Assembly (NCBI GenBank): GCA_036732565.1 | Contig: DAINCF010000112.1 | Span: 1-16,184 of the forward strand | Direction: 5' to 3' | DNA length: 16,184 nt | Source: JAIVJN01 sp036732565 | Lineage (GTDB): Bacteria; Acidobacteriota; Vicinamibacteria; Vicinamibacterales; UBA2999 | Shown here: positions 1 to 6,881 of the stretch, piece by piece | Numbering within the stretch: position 1 is the stretch's first letter | Layout of the letters: the number at the start of each line of letters is the position of its first letter | Notes under the pieces: generated by a model | Told to the model about the DNA's origin: nothing | What the model saw: only the letters and a program-made list of their open reading frames with translations | Database searches by the model: none | Position numbers and translations under genes: made by a program

Positions 1-215
1 CGCGCGAGAAGGCCGATGCCGACAAGCCGAAGACGCGGGCGTCGATGGTCTCGGAAATGGAAGCGGCGATCGCGGCATCGTTTCCGCTGGTGGAGTCGAA
101 GCCGACGCCCCAGCTCATCGGTTGGCTGGAACACCAGGGCGAGCACTACGGCAAGCTGGTGAACGCGTATCGCAGCAACGGGATCGTGCCGCCCGCCAGC
201 CGCCCGAAGTCGTAG
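1..215 (+). CDS. DinB-family protein, C-terminal fragment
   Basis: The reading frame is open from base 3 to the TAG at 213-215 and gives about 70 residues; the 5' part lies outside the window. The fragment contains the motif QGEHYGKLVNAYRSNGIVPP, which matches the end of DinB/YfiT-type four-helix-bundle proteins, where a histidine in the HYGxL helix completes a metal site with histidines from earlier helices. These proteins are generally metal-dependent thiol transferases or stress proteins; the substrate here cannot be inferred. The next gene starts 71 bases downstream with its own ribosome-binding site, so co-transcription is possible but not shown. The family call rests on this C-terminal motif alone. 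Confidence 0.75.
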   Translation, partial: REKADADKPKTRASMVSEMEAAIAASFPLVESKPTPQLIGWLEHQGEHYGKLVNAYRSNGIVPPASRPKS

Positions 216-286
216 CGTCGTCGCGGGCCGGAACTATCGTCCTGGTGAGCGCGCGATCGTGGCGACTACACTGGGAAGGGCTGCGA

Positions 287-1156
287 GTGACGAAGGCGGA
301 AATCGTTGAGGGCAGCGGTGGGTTGCCGAAAGTGCAGGTCACCTCGCCGGAGGTCGTCGGCGAGCTGTACCTGCACGGCGCGCACGTCACGTCCTGGAAA
401 CCGGCGGGCGCGGAAGAGGTGTTGTTCGTCAGTCGGGAATCGCGATGGGAGCATGGGCGCGCCATTCGTGGAGGCGTGCCCATCTGCTTTCCCTGGTTTG
501 GCAACCACGCCGACAATCCTCAGGCGCCCGCGCACGGGTTCGTCCGCACCAGGGCCTGGCAGTTGGAATCGATCGTCGAGGGCGACGGTGCGGTCACCGT
601 CAGCATGGTGACTGAGAGCGACGAAGAGACGAAGCGATGGTGGCCGGCCGACTTCCGACTCCTCCATCGCGCAACGTTCGGCGCGACGCTGAGGCTCGAG
701 CTGGTCGTCACGAACATCGGTACCGCGTCGATGCGCTTCGAAGAGGCGCTTCATTCGTATCATCACGTCGGGAACATCAAAGACGTGCGCGTGCATGGCC
801 TTGACGGCGTCGATTACCTCGACAAGACCGACGCCGGCCGTCAGCAGACGCAGGCGGGCGACATCACCATCGCCGGCGAAACCGACCGCGTCTATCTCAA
901 CACTACTGGCGCCATCGACGTCGCCGATGCCGTCCTGCAGCGACGGATTCGGGTCAGTAAGGAACAGTCACTCACGACCGTTGTCTGGAATCCCTGGACG
1001 GCCAAGGCACGCACGCTGCCTGACTTGGGAGACGACGAATGGACGCGGTTCGTCTGCATCGAAACCTGCAACGTCGGCGCCTACGCCGTGGATCTCGCGC
1101 CTGGCGAGCAGCACACGATGAGCGCGCGGGTGTTCGCGCGTGGGGTCCGCCTTTAG
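287..1156 (+). CDS. D-hexose-6-phosphate mutarotase (aldose-1-epimerase family)
   Basis: This 289-residue protein matches the length and pattern of YeaD/YMR099c-type glucose-6-phosphate 1-epimerases, which interconvert alpha and beta anomers of hexose 6-phosphates in the cytoplasm. Visible family blocks are RGGVPICFPWFG (residues 61-72), AHGFVRTRAW (82-91), LHSYHHVGNI (155-164), VVWNPW (232-237) and CIETCNV (257-263). From the family, a histidine of the LHSYHH block (probably H156) and E259 should be catalytic, and R61/R87 should bind phosphate. The GTG at 287 is chosen because GGGAAGGG lies at 273-280, six bases upstream; the open frame runs back to 122 but overlaps the DinB gene and adds residues foreign to the family. 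The stop codon lies inside the structured repeat at 1138-1190. Function is well supported; the physiological sugar is not. Confidence 0.9.
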   Translation: MTKAEIVEGSGGLPKVQVTSPEVVGELYLHGAHVTSWKPAGAEEVLFVSRESRWEHGRAIRGGVPICFPWFGNHADNPQAPAHGFVRTRAWQLESIVEGDGAVTVSMVTESDEETKRWWPADFRLLHRATFGATLRLELVVTNIGTASMRFEEALHSYHHVGNIKDVRVHGLDGVDYLDKTDAGRQQTQAGDITIAGETDRVYLNTTGAIDVADAVLQRRIRVSKEQSLTTVVWNPWTAKARTLPDLGDDEWTRFVCIETCNVGAYAVDLAPGEQHTMSARVFARGVRL

Positions 1157-1190
1157 GCGGACCTGGGCCGGCTAAAGCCGGCCCCCACGC
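1138..1190. repeat. Double-hairpin REPIN-like element spanning the mutarotase stop codon
   Basis: Three nested complementarities are visible. GGTCCGCC (1144-1151) pairs with GGCGGACC (1156-1163) around a TTTA loop. GGGCCGGC (1165-1172) pairs with GCCGGCCC (1177-1184) around a TAAA loop. GCGTGGGG (1138-1145) is complementary to CCCCACGC (1183-1190) and can close both into a cruciform or three-way junction, sharing a few bases with the inner stems. The two loops are reverse complements of each other, as expected of two inverted copies of a short REP-like palindrome. The mutarotase TAG (1154-1156) is in the first loop and stem. A TTTT at 1193-1196 follows, so the element may also terminate transcription of the two convergent genes. 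Confidence 0.75.
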
Positions 1191-1228
1191 CAGTTTTCAC
1201 CATCACGAAACATAGCCCTGACGCGGAC

Positions 1229-3682
1229 TCATTCCGCTCTCAGTGTCTCGACGGGGTCTACCGCCAACGCGCGGCGGGCTGGGAGATAGCTGGCCAACAC
1301 CGCGGCCGTCGCGAGGACGAGCGACATCGCCATAAAGGTGATCGGATCGAGCGGGTGAATGCCGAACAGCAGCGATTGCATCAGCTGCGTGAACGCCGCC
1401 GCACCGCCGATACCGATCGCCACGCCGATGCTCATCAGGACCACGCCTCGCCGCATGAACAGGCGTTGAATCTCGCGCCGCTGCGCACCGAGCGCCAGCC
1501 GGATGCCGATTTCGCGCCGCCGCTGCGACACGGCATACGCAATCACGCCGTAGATGCCGAACACGCCCAGCAGCAGCGCCATCGCTCCCGCGATTGCCAG
1601 CATCATCAACGTGAACGAGGTTCGAGCCAGCGACTGGTCGAACACATCGGCGAGCGTCCGTACCTGGGCCAGCGGCAGATTCGCGTTGATCGACCACACG
1701 GCTTCGCGCACCTGATGCAACAGCCCATCTGTCCCGGCGCGTCCGGTACGAATCGCGACGCTGACCCGGCGCGCCTGATAGCCGGACATGCCGAGGAGCC
1801 GCTCGTGCGGATGCGCCGGCCAATAGATCGTCGCCGGCGGCCGCTGATGGGCGCCGTCGTCATACACATCGCCAGCGACGCCAACGATCTCGAACCACGA
1901 CCCGCGAGAGTCGTAGTACTCGCGAACCCGCTTGCCCAGGGCCGCCGCTGGCGAGTCCCAGTGCTCGCGCGCCAGGTTCTCCGAGACGATCGCGACGTTG
2001 CGCTTCTCATAGAGCTCGGTCCAGGTGAAGTCGCGTCCCGCGATCAGGGGTGTGCCTAGCGTCTGAAACATGCCGGGCGAGATGATCTTGACCTGCCGGT
2101 TGGGCGGCGTTCGACCATCGTCCGCCCTGCCTTCAACGGACAGCGCGGCGCTGCTGCGATCGCTGCCCATCGGCACCCGCGTCGTAAATGCCACGGACGT
2201 GACACCGGGAATGGCGGCAATCCTGTCCACCACATCCTGCTGCATGCGCGTCACGCGCTCGGGCTCGGCGACCAAGGTCGGCGGAATCGAGTAGCTGAAC
2301 GTCTGCACGCGGTCGGGCTGCGTAAACCCTGGCTCAACGCTGCGAAGCGCCTGGAAGCTGCGGATCATCAAGCCCGAGCTCACGAGCAGCACCAACGCGA
2401 GCGCCATCTGCGCCACGACCAGCCCGTGTTGCGATCGCTGACGGTCGCGCGACAGGCTCGCGCCTCGGCTGCCGGCGTCAACCGCGGCGATGAGCCCGGG
2501 TCGCGCGTGCTTGACGATCGGGATGAGTCCGAACAGCAGCCCGGACATCAGCGAAATCGCCAGCGCAAAGCTCAGAACCACCGGGTCGATCGAAATCTCG
2601 GACAGCCTGGGCAGGTTCGACGGCGCGATCGTCACCAGCATTTGAAGGGCGCCGTAGGCGAGGCCGACTCCCACGATGCCGCCCAACACCGCGAGCGTGA
2701 CGCTCTCGACCAGGAGCTGGCGCGCAATGCGCATCCAGCCCGCTCCCAGCGCCGCGCGAATCGCGAACTCCTGTCGACGCGCGTCCGCGCGCACCAGCAG
2801 CAAGTTCGCGACGTTGGCGCAGGCCAGGAGCAGGACGATGCCAATCGCGCCCATCAAGACCCAGAGCGTCCGGCCCACGTCTCCGACGACGTCCTGCTCG
2901 AGGAACCGCAGCGAGGGTTGATATCGCGCCTGGAACGCCGGGTCGTGTTGTCCGGAATTCGTCAGCCAGATCCGAAGGATGCGCGCAACGTCGGCGTTGG
3001 CTTGCTCCAGCGAGATGCCGGGCTTCATTCTCGCCACACCGAGGAGCCGGAAGCCCGGAACCGGTGCTCCGCGATCGAGTCGCAGCGGCAGGATCAGCTC
3101 GAACTCACGGCTGAAGCGGAAACCCGCGGGCATGACGCCGACGATCTGGTGAGGGCGGCCGTTGATGGTCAGGACTCGGTCGAGCACGGCGCGGCTGCCG
3201 CCGAACTTCCGCTGCCAGTACCCGTGGCTGAGCATCACCGCGTCCGGCGACCCACGCGTGTCGTCGGCGATCGAAAGCCAGCGCCCGATCTCGGGCGCCA
3301 CGCCGAGCGTGGTCAGCACGCCCCGGCTCGCCCTCAGCGCGCGCACTTCCTCGGGATCGCCCAGGCCCGTGATCGTCGCCGTCGCTCCAGGACTCCAGAC
3401 GCCCACATCGTCGAACGCCTGCGTGTTGTCCGCGTACGCCAGATAGACCGCGTCGGAGAAATACGGCTGATCGACTCCGCCGATCAAGTGCACGATCCGA
3501 ACCAGCGCGTCCGGATTGGCGTAGGGCAACGGGTTGATCAGCACGCCGTTCACGACGCTGAACATCGCCGTGGTCGCGCCGATGCCAAGGCCGAGCGTCA
3601 GGATGGCGGCGGCCACGAAGCCGCGCTGCTTGTGCAGCGTCCGCGCGGTGTAGCGTAGGTCCTGCCAGAGATCGTGTGGCAT
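1229..3682 (-). CDS. ADOP-type ABC transporter permease (duplicated MacB/FtsX permease)
   Basis: An 817-residue inner-membrane protein with two MacB-PCD plus FtsX units in one chain, the arrangement of acidobacterial duplicated orphan permeases. The start MPHDLWQDLRYTARTL is the usual ADOP N-terminus and is preceded by GAGGG nine bases upstream. An in-frame start at 3745 would add 21 unrelated residues. Order: cytoplasmic leader; first membrane segment (about 22-44, with LGLGIGATTAMFSVVNGVL); extracytoplasmic MacB-like domain (about 55-260); FtsX unit (about 275-390, with ANVANLLLVRADARRQEFAIRAALGA); a fourth-helix region (about 420-440); a second periplasmic domain (about 450-665); and a C-terminal FtsX unit (about 690-810, with QRRREIGIRLALGA). 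No ATPase gene is adjacent, as is usual for ADOPs. MacB relatives move peptides, lipoproteins or antibiotics by mechanotransmission; the substrate here is unknown. Confidence 0.93.
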   Translation of the reverse strand: MPHDLWQDLRYTARTLHKQRGFVAAAILTLGLGIGATTAMFSVVNGVLINPLPYANPDALVRIVHLIGGVDQPYFSDAVYLAYADNTQAFDDVGVWSPGATATITGLGDPEEVRALRASRGVLTTLGVAPEIGRWLSIADDTRGSPDAVMLSHGYWQRKFGGSRAVLDRVLTINGRPHQIVGVMPAGFRFSREFELILPLRLDRGAPVPGFRLLGVARMKPGISLEQANADVARILRIWLTNSGQHDPAFQARYQPSLRFLEQDVVGDVGRTLWVLMGAIGIVLLLACANVANLLLVRADARRQEFAIRAALGAGWMRIARQLLVESVTLAVLGGIVGVGLAYGALQMLVTIAPSNLPRLSEISIDPVVLSFALAISLMSGLLFGLIPIVKHARPGLIAAVDAGSRGASLSRDRQRSQHGLVVAQMALALVLLVSSGLMIRSFQALRSVEPGFTQPDRVQTFSYSIPPTLVAEPERVTRMQQDVVDRIAAIPGVTSVAFTTRVPMGSDRSSAALSVEGRADDGRTPPNRQVKIISPGMFQTLGTPLIAGRDFTWTELYEKRNVAIVSENLAREHWDSPAAALGKRVREYYDSRGSWFEIVGVAGDVYDDGAHQRPPATIYWPAHPHERLLGMSGYQARRVSVAIRTGRAGTDGLLHQVREAVWSINANLPLAQVRTLADVFDQSLARTSFTLMMLAIAGAMALLLGVFGIYGVIAYAVSQRRREIGIRLALGAQRREIQRLFMRRGVVLMSIGVAIGIGGAAAFTQLMQSLLFGIHPLDPITFMAMSLVLATAAVLASYLPARRALAVDPVETLRAE

Positions 3683-3696
3683 CTTCAACCCTCGGG

Positions 3697-3712
3697 TCCG
3701 AGTGCGCTCGGA
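3697..3712. promoter_or_regulatory. Short dyad in the ADOP/transpeptidase divergent region
   Basis: The 68 bases between the divergent starts at 3682 and 3751 must hold both promoters. They contain TCCGAG-TGCG-CTCGGA, a perfect 6-bp-arm dyad 15 bases upstream of the permease start codon. It could be an operator or a small leader hairpin. I cannot assign convincing -35/-10 boxes, and a dyad this short can arise by chance in GC-rich DNA. Confidence 0.3.
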
Positions 3713-3750
3713 TGGTGTCAAACAAGATCTAGTGGAGCGTATCAAGAGAA

Positions 3751-4602
3751 GTGCTGCCTTCTACTGAGCGCCTCACCGCGGTTGCGATTCTCCTCTCGCT
3801 CGTCTGCCCGTTCCCGGCCTTTGCCCAAGGTGCGACTTCAGGCGGCGCGGTCCGCTATCGAACGGTGCGGGTCGAAGGCATGGCCACGGTCAGAGACCTG
3901 CAGAAAACCCACGATGTCGAAGGATTTCTCGCGATTCTGCACATCAATCGAATCGACCTCGAGCATCTGCGCGACGGCGCGACGCTCATCGTGCCCGAAT
4001 CGCCCTCTTCGCTGAGGGCGCTCTCGCCGTTTCCCGACGCCCTTGGCGCGGCGGTGCCGAGCGCGGCCAAGCTGCTCCTCGTCTCGCGGCGAGTGCAGGC
4101 GTTCGCCGCCTACGAATCCGGCACGCTCGTCCGATGGGGCGCGGTCAGCACCGGCCGCCGCGAGACGCCGACGCCGGCCGGATTGTTCGCGACCAATTGG
4201 CGATCGAAGCTGCGCCGGAGCACCGACAATGCGGCCTGGCTCCTGCCGTGGTACGTCAACTTCATCAACTCGTCCGGCGTCTCGTTTCACCAGTTCGATC
4301 TGCCCGGTTATCCCGCAAGCCACGCCTGCGTCCGGCTGCTGGAGGCGGACGCGAAATGGATCTTCGACTGGGCGGAGACCTGGGTGCTTGCCGACCACGG
4401 TCGACGCGTCGAGATCCACGGTACGCCCGTCCTCGTCTTCGACGACTACGCGTTCGATGCGCCCGCTCCGTGGCTGCGGCTCCCGGAGGACGCGACGGCG
4501 ACGACGATCACGCTCGAAGAGATCCAGCGCGCGCTAGAACCACACAGAGCGGTCATCGACGAACGCGCGTCCGCGCGAGCCAAGTGGCTGGAGAAGAACT
4601 AG
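3751..4602 (+). CDS. Secreted L,D-transpeptidase (YkuD domain) with LysM-like N-terminus
   Basis: This 283-residue protein has a signal peptide (hydrophobic 8-23, likely cleavage after AFA at 25). Next comes a LysM-like stretch (about 40-82, ending HLRDGATLIVP), then a YkuD catalytic domain (about 106-230). The active-site block is FHQFDLPGYPASHACVR (179-195): H180, S190, H191, C193 as nucleophile and R195. The usual SHGCVR is SHACVR here. STGRRETPTPAGLF (133-146) is the typical preceding strand and loop. The enzyme should act in the periplasm on peptidoglycan, making 3-3 cross-links or attaching proteins. GTG at 3751 is chosen because it keeps the signal peptide, although the ribosome-binding site (AAGAGAA) is weak. 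It is divergent from the ADOP permease and ends six bases from the convergent lipoprotein gene. Confidence 0.88.
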   Translation: MLPSTERLTAVAILLSLVCPFPAFAQGATSGGAVRYRTVRVEGMATVRDLQKTHDVEGFLAILHINRIDLEHLRDGATLIVPESPSSLRALSPFPDALGAAVPSAAKLLLVSRRVQAFAAYESGTLVRWGAVSTGRRETPTPAGLFATNWRSKLRRSTDNAAWLLPWYVNFINSSGVSFHQFDLPGYPASHACVRLLEADAKWIFDWAETWVLADHGRRVEIHGTPVLVFDDYAFDAPAPWLRLPEDATATTITLEEIQRALEPHRAVIDERASARAKWLEKN

Positions 4603-4608
4603 CGAAGT

Positions 4609-5277
4609 CTAGGGCGCGAAACAGTAGAAGCGGCCCGCACCGCCCCGAGGCGCCGTGTTCGCACAGTTCATGTTCGCGTGCGATGAGTTCCACGACGCCA
4701 GCGCGCCCGCCGTGCTCTGGTTGGGGCCCATGCCGTCGGAGTGGCCGACCTGCGCGGAGAGCGTGGCCGAGTCCGACGTCCAATCGTTGCAGGTCATGCC
4801 GGGGAATAGCGTCCCGTCCGCATTCGACCCTGTGAGGATGTCGTGCTCGGTCGGCGAGGGTGAACCGGTCCACTGCCCATTGATACGCTGCCCGCGTTCG
4901 TCCAGAAACAGGGCCGCGTCACCCGTGCGCGAGTGGAGCTCGCCGAGAGTGTTGGCGATGGGTACGAGATTGACGTTGTACCAGGGCCCGCTGCCGATCC
5001 GGTCGCGCGCGTGGGTCGGCTGATTGTTGTTGGTCGCATCCCGTTCGGCGCTCAGATACGCGCGCCACACGCGATTGCGGCCGTGACCCGCGGCGGTGGC
5101 CAGGCGCTGACACGTCGCGTCAGCCGCGGAAAGGCCGCCCAGGTTTCCGGTCACGCTGGTTTCGCTCGTGACGAAGAAGTTCACCCGCTGATTGCCCGGA
5201 CCAGTCGGTCCGGTCACGGGATCGTCGCTGCATCCTGCCCCAAGCACCATCACCATCAGCACCAGAGAACGTCTCAT
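4609..5277 (-). CDS. Lipoprotein with lectin-like (DUF1554/endostatin-like) domain
   Basis: A 222-residue predicted lipoprotein. The N-terminus is a lipoprotein signal (VMVLGAGC, lipidation at C16), followed by a short Gly/Pro linker and one extracellular domain from about residue 33. The domain carries FFVTS, GNLGGLSAADATCQRLA, WRAYLSA, ARDRIGSGPWYN, DILTGSNADGT, TCNDWTS, VGHSDGMG, SWNSSH and RGGAGRFYCFA. This pattern resembles the DUF1554/endostatin-like C-type-lectin-fold proteins seen in Leptospira and many environmental genomes. Four cysteines (56, 163, 205, 219) could form two disulfides. A surface binding role is inferred; no ligand is known. ATG at 5277 is preferred over GTG at 5283 because AGAAGGG lies about eight bases upstream of it. 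Domain name is moderately certain, lipoprotein nature more so. Confidence 0.75.
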   Translation of the reverse strand: MRRSLVLMVMVLGAGCSDDPVTGPTGPGNQRVNFFVTSETSVTGNLGGLSAADATCQRLATAAGHGRNRVWRAYLSAERDATNNNQPTHARDRIGSGPWYNVNLVPIANTLGELHSRTGDAALFLDERGQRINGQWTGSPSPTEHDILTGSNADGTLFPGMTCNDWTSDSATLSAQVGHSDGMGPNQSTAGALASWNSSHANMNCANTAPRGGAGRFYCFAP

Positions 5278-5295
5278 CGCCACACCCTTCTGGAA

Positions 5296-5305
5296 TTGAC
5301 GTCAA
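5296..5305. promoter_or_regulatory. TTGACGTCAA palindrome upstream of the lipoprotein gene
   Basis: A perfect 10-bp palindrome lies 18 bases upstream of the lipoprotein ATG (minus strand), just before its ribosome-binding site. A further CGTCA follows at 5307-5311. This would suit a repressor site, but the match is short and no dedicated regulator lies beside it. The rest of 5284-5526 holds only the dyad at 5429-5446 and no gene that I can see. Confidence 0.25.
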
Positions 5306-5428
5306 GCGTCAGTTTGCGACCCCGGCGCGCGATGATCATGTACGAACCTTGTGTCTACCGGACATCTTTCTTCAAGCCAACCTCAGCTGCAGGAGATCGT
5401 CCGATCGACCTCTCCCTTGGTGGGGATG

Positions 5429-5446
5429 AACCCCCTCCCTGGGGTT
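5429..5446. promoter_or_regulatory. AACCCC-N6-GGGGTT dyad, candidate regulator site
   Basis: A perfect inverted repeat, AACCCC (5429-5434) and GGGGTT (5441-5446) around CTCCCT, is centred about 90 bases upstream of the Trp-rich gene's ATG at 5527. Its 18-bp span is what dimeric LuxR/NarL-type regulators usually bind. The nearest such regulator is the response regulator at 6862-7524. The pairing of site and regulator is inference; I found no second copy in the window. Confidence 0.4.
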
Positions 5447-5526
5447 GGTGACTGAGACCCGCCTGGCGTCGACACTCATCCTCGATGGTTTCGTCATTCC
5501 GCAGATCACTCGAGGAGGGTAAGAAG

Positions 5527-6366
5527 ATGTCGACGAGTGCACGACAGTGGGTCCGGACCAAGTTGCTCGTGGCAGCGCTCATCTGTGGCGCGCCGCTCGC
5601 AAGTGCGGCGCAAGGCCTCGCGGCACAGGGACAGGCAGCGCAGCAAAGCGCGATCGACTTCGCGGCCGTGACCAGCGATCTCCAAGCGATGGGCGACCTG
5701 TTCAGCGGCGGAGGGGGCAAGCCCGTGATTTTCGATGCAACGGCCGCGGCACAACGCGGTCTGACCAAGGAAAGCATCGAGCTGGCGGCAGAGCTCGCCG
5801 CGTTTACCAACGCGCTCATGGCAGGTACGGGTGCGGCGGCCGCGCAAGCCTCGTCCGTCGACGTGACTCGAGTGAACGTGGACCTGCAGAAGTTTCCGCG
5901 CGTCGCCGAGCTCTTCGACGAAGCGACACTGCACAGCAACCAGCTCCCCGTGGACACCAAGGACGAAGCAGCCCCGCAAGTGCCGGAGGGGGCCTCGGCG
6001 GCGAGCTTCCTCTCGGAGTACTACTGCGGCGCCTTTTGGCGACCGCGCCCGTCGACGGGGGCGCCATGGAAGCGCTGGTACTCGCCGTCAGGAAACGCCG
6101 CGGGGAGCCTCTCGTCGTGGGGTTATCACACCACGCCCGATTGGGCAGGTGGCGGCTGGACCCGACCCCAAACCTACACGCCATGGCTGTGTGGCTGGGG
6201 GACGTTTCGGGACCATGCCTACATCATCGACCGGTGGAATTTCCGTGAACAGTACTACGGCGGCTGGACGCCGCCAGGTGAGCCAAACCCTGAGGTCTGG
6301 CGGACGGGCCCATGGCCGTACCTGACGTGGCCAGCATACGTCCGCTGGTGGCATAGTCGGTACTAG
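5527..6366 (+). CDS. Secreted protein with Trp/Tyr-rich C-terminal domain, function unknown
   Basis: I do not recognise this 279-residue protein. Start choice is firm: GAGGAGGG at 5512-5519 sits seven bases before the ATG. A signal peptide is clear (basic start, hydrophobic 12-27, cleavage near ASAA). Residues about 29-110 are Ala/Gln-rich and probably helical (GLAAQGQAAQQSA, ELAAELAAFTNAL). Residues 111-160 form a link with acidic and basic positions. From residue 164 the composition changes sharply: 15 Trp and 11 Tyr in the last 115 residues, with many Gly and Pro and two Cys (167, 222), ending RWWHSRY. Such a segment could bind carbohydrate or peptidoglycan or sit at a surface, but this is inference. 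A hairpin follows its stop codon, and a small lipoprotein gene starts 70 bases on. The predicted dyad upstream suggests regulation. Confidence 0.8.
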   Translation: MSTSARQWVRTKLLVAALICGAPLASAAQGLAAQGQAAQQSAIDFAAVTSDLQAMGDLFSGGGGKPVIFDATAAAQRGLTKESIELAAELAAFTNALMAGTGAAAAQASSVDVTRVNVDLQKFPRVAELFDEATLHSNQLPVDTKDEAAPQVPEGASAASFLSEYYCGAFWRPRPSTGAPWKRWYSPSGNAAGSLSSWGYHTTPDWAGGGWTRPQTYTPWLCGWGTFRDHAYIIDRWNFREQYYGGWTPPGEPNPEVWRTGPWPYLTWPAYVRWWHSRY

Positions 6367-6377
6367 AGGCCCCGCAG

Positions 6378-6410
6378 GAGGCGCCACGGCCGATCGGTCT
6401 GTGGCGCCTC
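6378..6410. terminator. 10-bp hairpin between the Trp-rich and lipoprotein genes
   Basis: GAGGCGCCAC (6378-6387) pairs perfectly with GTGGCGCCTC (6401-6410) around a 13-base loop, 11 bases after the TAG of the upstream gene and 26 bases before the next start codon. There is no T-run, so it is not a textbook intrinsic terminator. It could be a partial terminator, an mRNA stabiliser or a processing site separating expression of the two genes. Confidence 0.5.
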
Positions 6411-6436
6411 TCGCCTGGAGCGAAGGAGCAGCGTAT

Positions 6437-6835
6437 ATGCGCGCCCTGATCGCGGCGCTCCTCATCATGATCGGCTCCTGCACCTACATCGAGCCGGATG
6501 ACCCGGCGATGCACACGGCCGCATCCGCGTTCGTCGAGGCCGTCGAACGTGATGATCCGCCAGCCGCCTTTGCGTTGTTGACTCGAGAAGCGCGCTCCAG
6601 GATCGATTACGAGCGGTTCGCCGCGACGGCTGGCGATCTGAAACCCGTGGTCGAGGCGTTTCGTGCGGCAACGATCACGACGCGCAACCCGCGTCCTCGG
6701 GACGAGCCGGCGATCCATGTCGCGAGATTCGGCGGACGTGAAGGCACGATCGTCGCCGTGATGGTACAGGAGGACGGGGAGTGGAGAGTCGCCAACGTCC
6801 TCGAGTGGACAGACCCGCAAGTGCAGGCGCCGTGA
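6437..6835 (+). CDS. Small lipoprotein with NTF2-like fold, function unknown
   Basis: A 132-residue protein with a lipoprotein signal (LLIMIGSC, lipidation at C15). GAAGGAG at 6422-6428 places the start at the ATG at 6437 rather than the open frame's earlier codon at 6401, which lies in the hairpin. The mature part has helices with AASAFVEAVERDDPPAAFALL (about 28-48) and then strands ending in GEWRVANVLEW (114-124). This helix-then-sheet pattern, ending in a W(K/R)V strand, is typical of NTF2-like/DUF4878-type small secreted proteins. The partner and role are unknown. It lies downstream of the Trp-rich secreted protein gene on the same strand and may share its transcript. Confidence 0.7.
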   Translation: MRALIAALLIMIGSCTYIEPDDPAMHTAASAFVEAVERDDPPAAFALLTREARSRIDYERFAATAGDLKPVVEAFRAATITTRNPRPRDEPAIHVARFGGREGTIVAVMVQEDGEWRVANVLEWTDPQVQAP

Positions 6836-6858
6836 ATGACGTCCGCGCCGCCCGAGCG

Positions 6859-6881
6859 GCCTCAGTCCTCGTTACTGAGGC
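6859..6881. terminator. Hairpin at the end of the response-regulator gene
   Basis: GCCTCAGT (6859-6866) pairs with ACTGAGGC (6874-6881) around a 7-base loop. It overlaps the stop codon of the minus-strand regulator (6862-6864) and begins 23 bases after the stop of the plus-strand lipoprotein gene. The site is right for a bidirectional terminator between convergent genes, but there is no T-run on either strand. Confidence 0.45.

Noticed and set aside
122..286. N-terminal extension of the mutarotase reading frame
   Set aside because: It overlaps the DinB gene end, the extra residues are unlike the family, and a good ribosome-binding site sits just before the GTG at 287.
1138..1190. Simple rho-independent terminator
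   Set aside because: The double hairpin with an outer closing stem is more complex than a terminator, and only four T follow; a terminator role is possible but not the best single description.
2426..3658. 410-residue plus-strand open frame
   Set aside because: It is antisense to the ADOP permease, rich in Arg/Gln/His, and has no family-like features: a GC-rich shadow frame.
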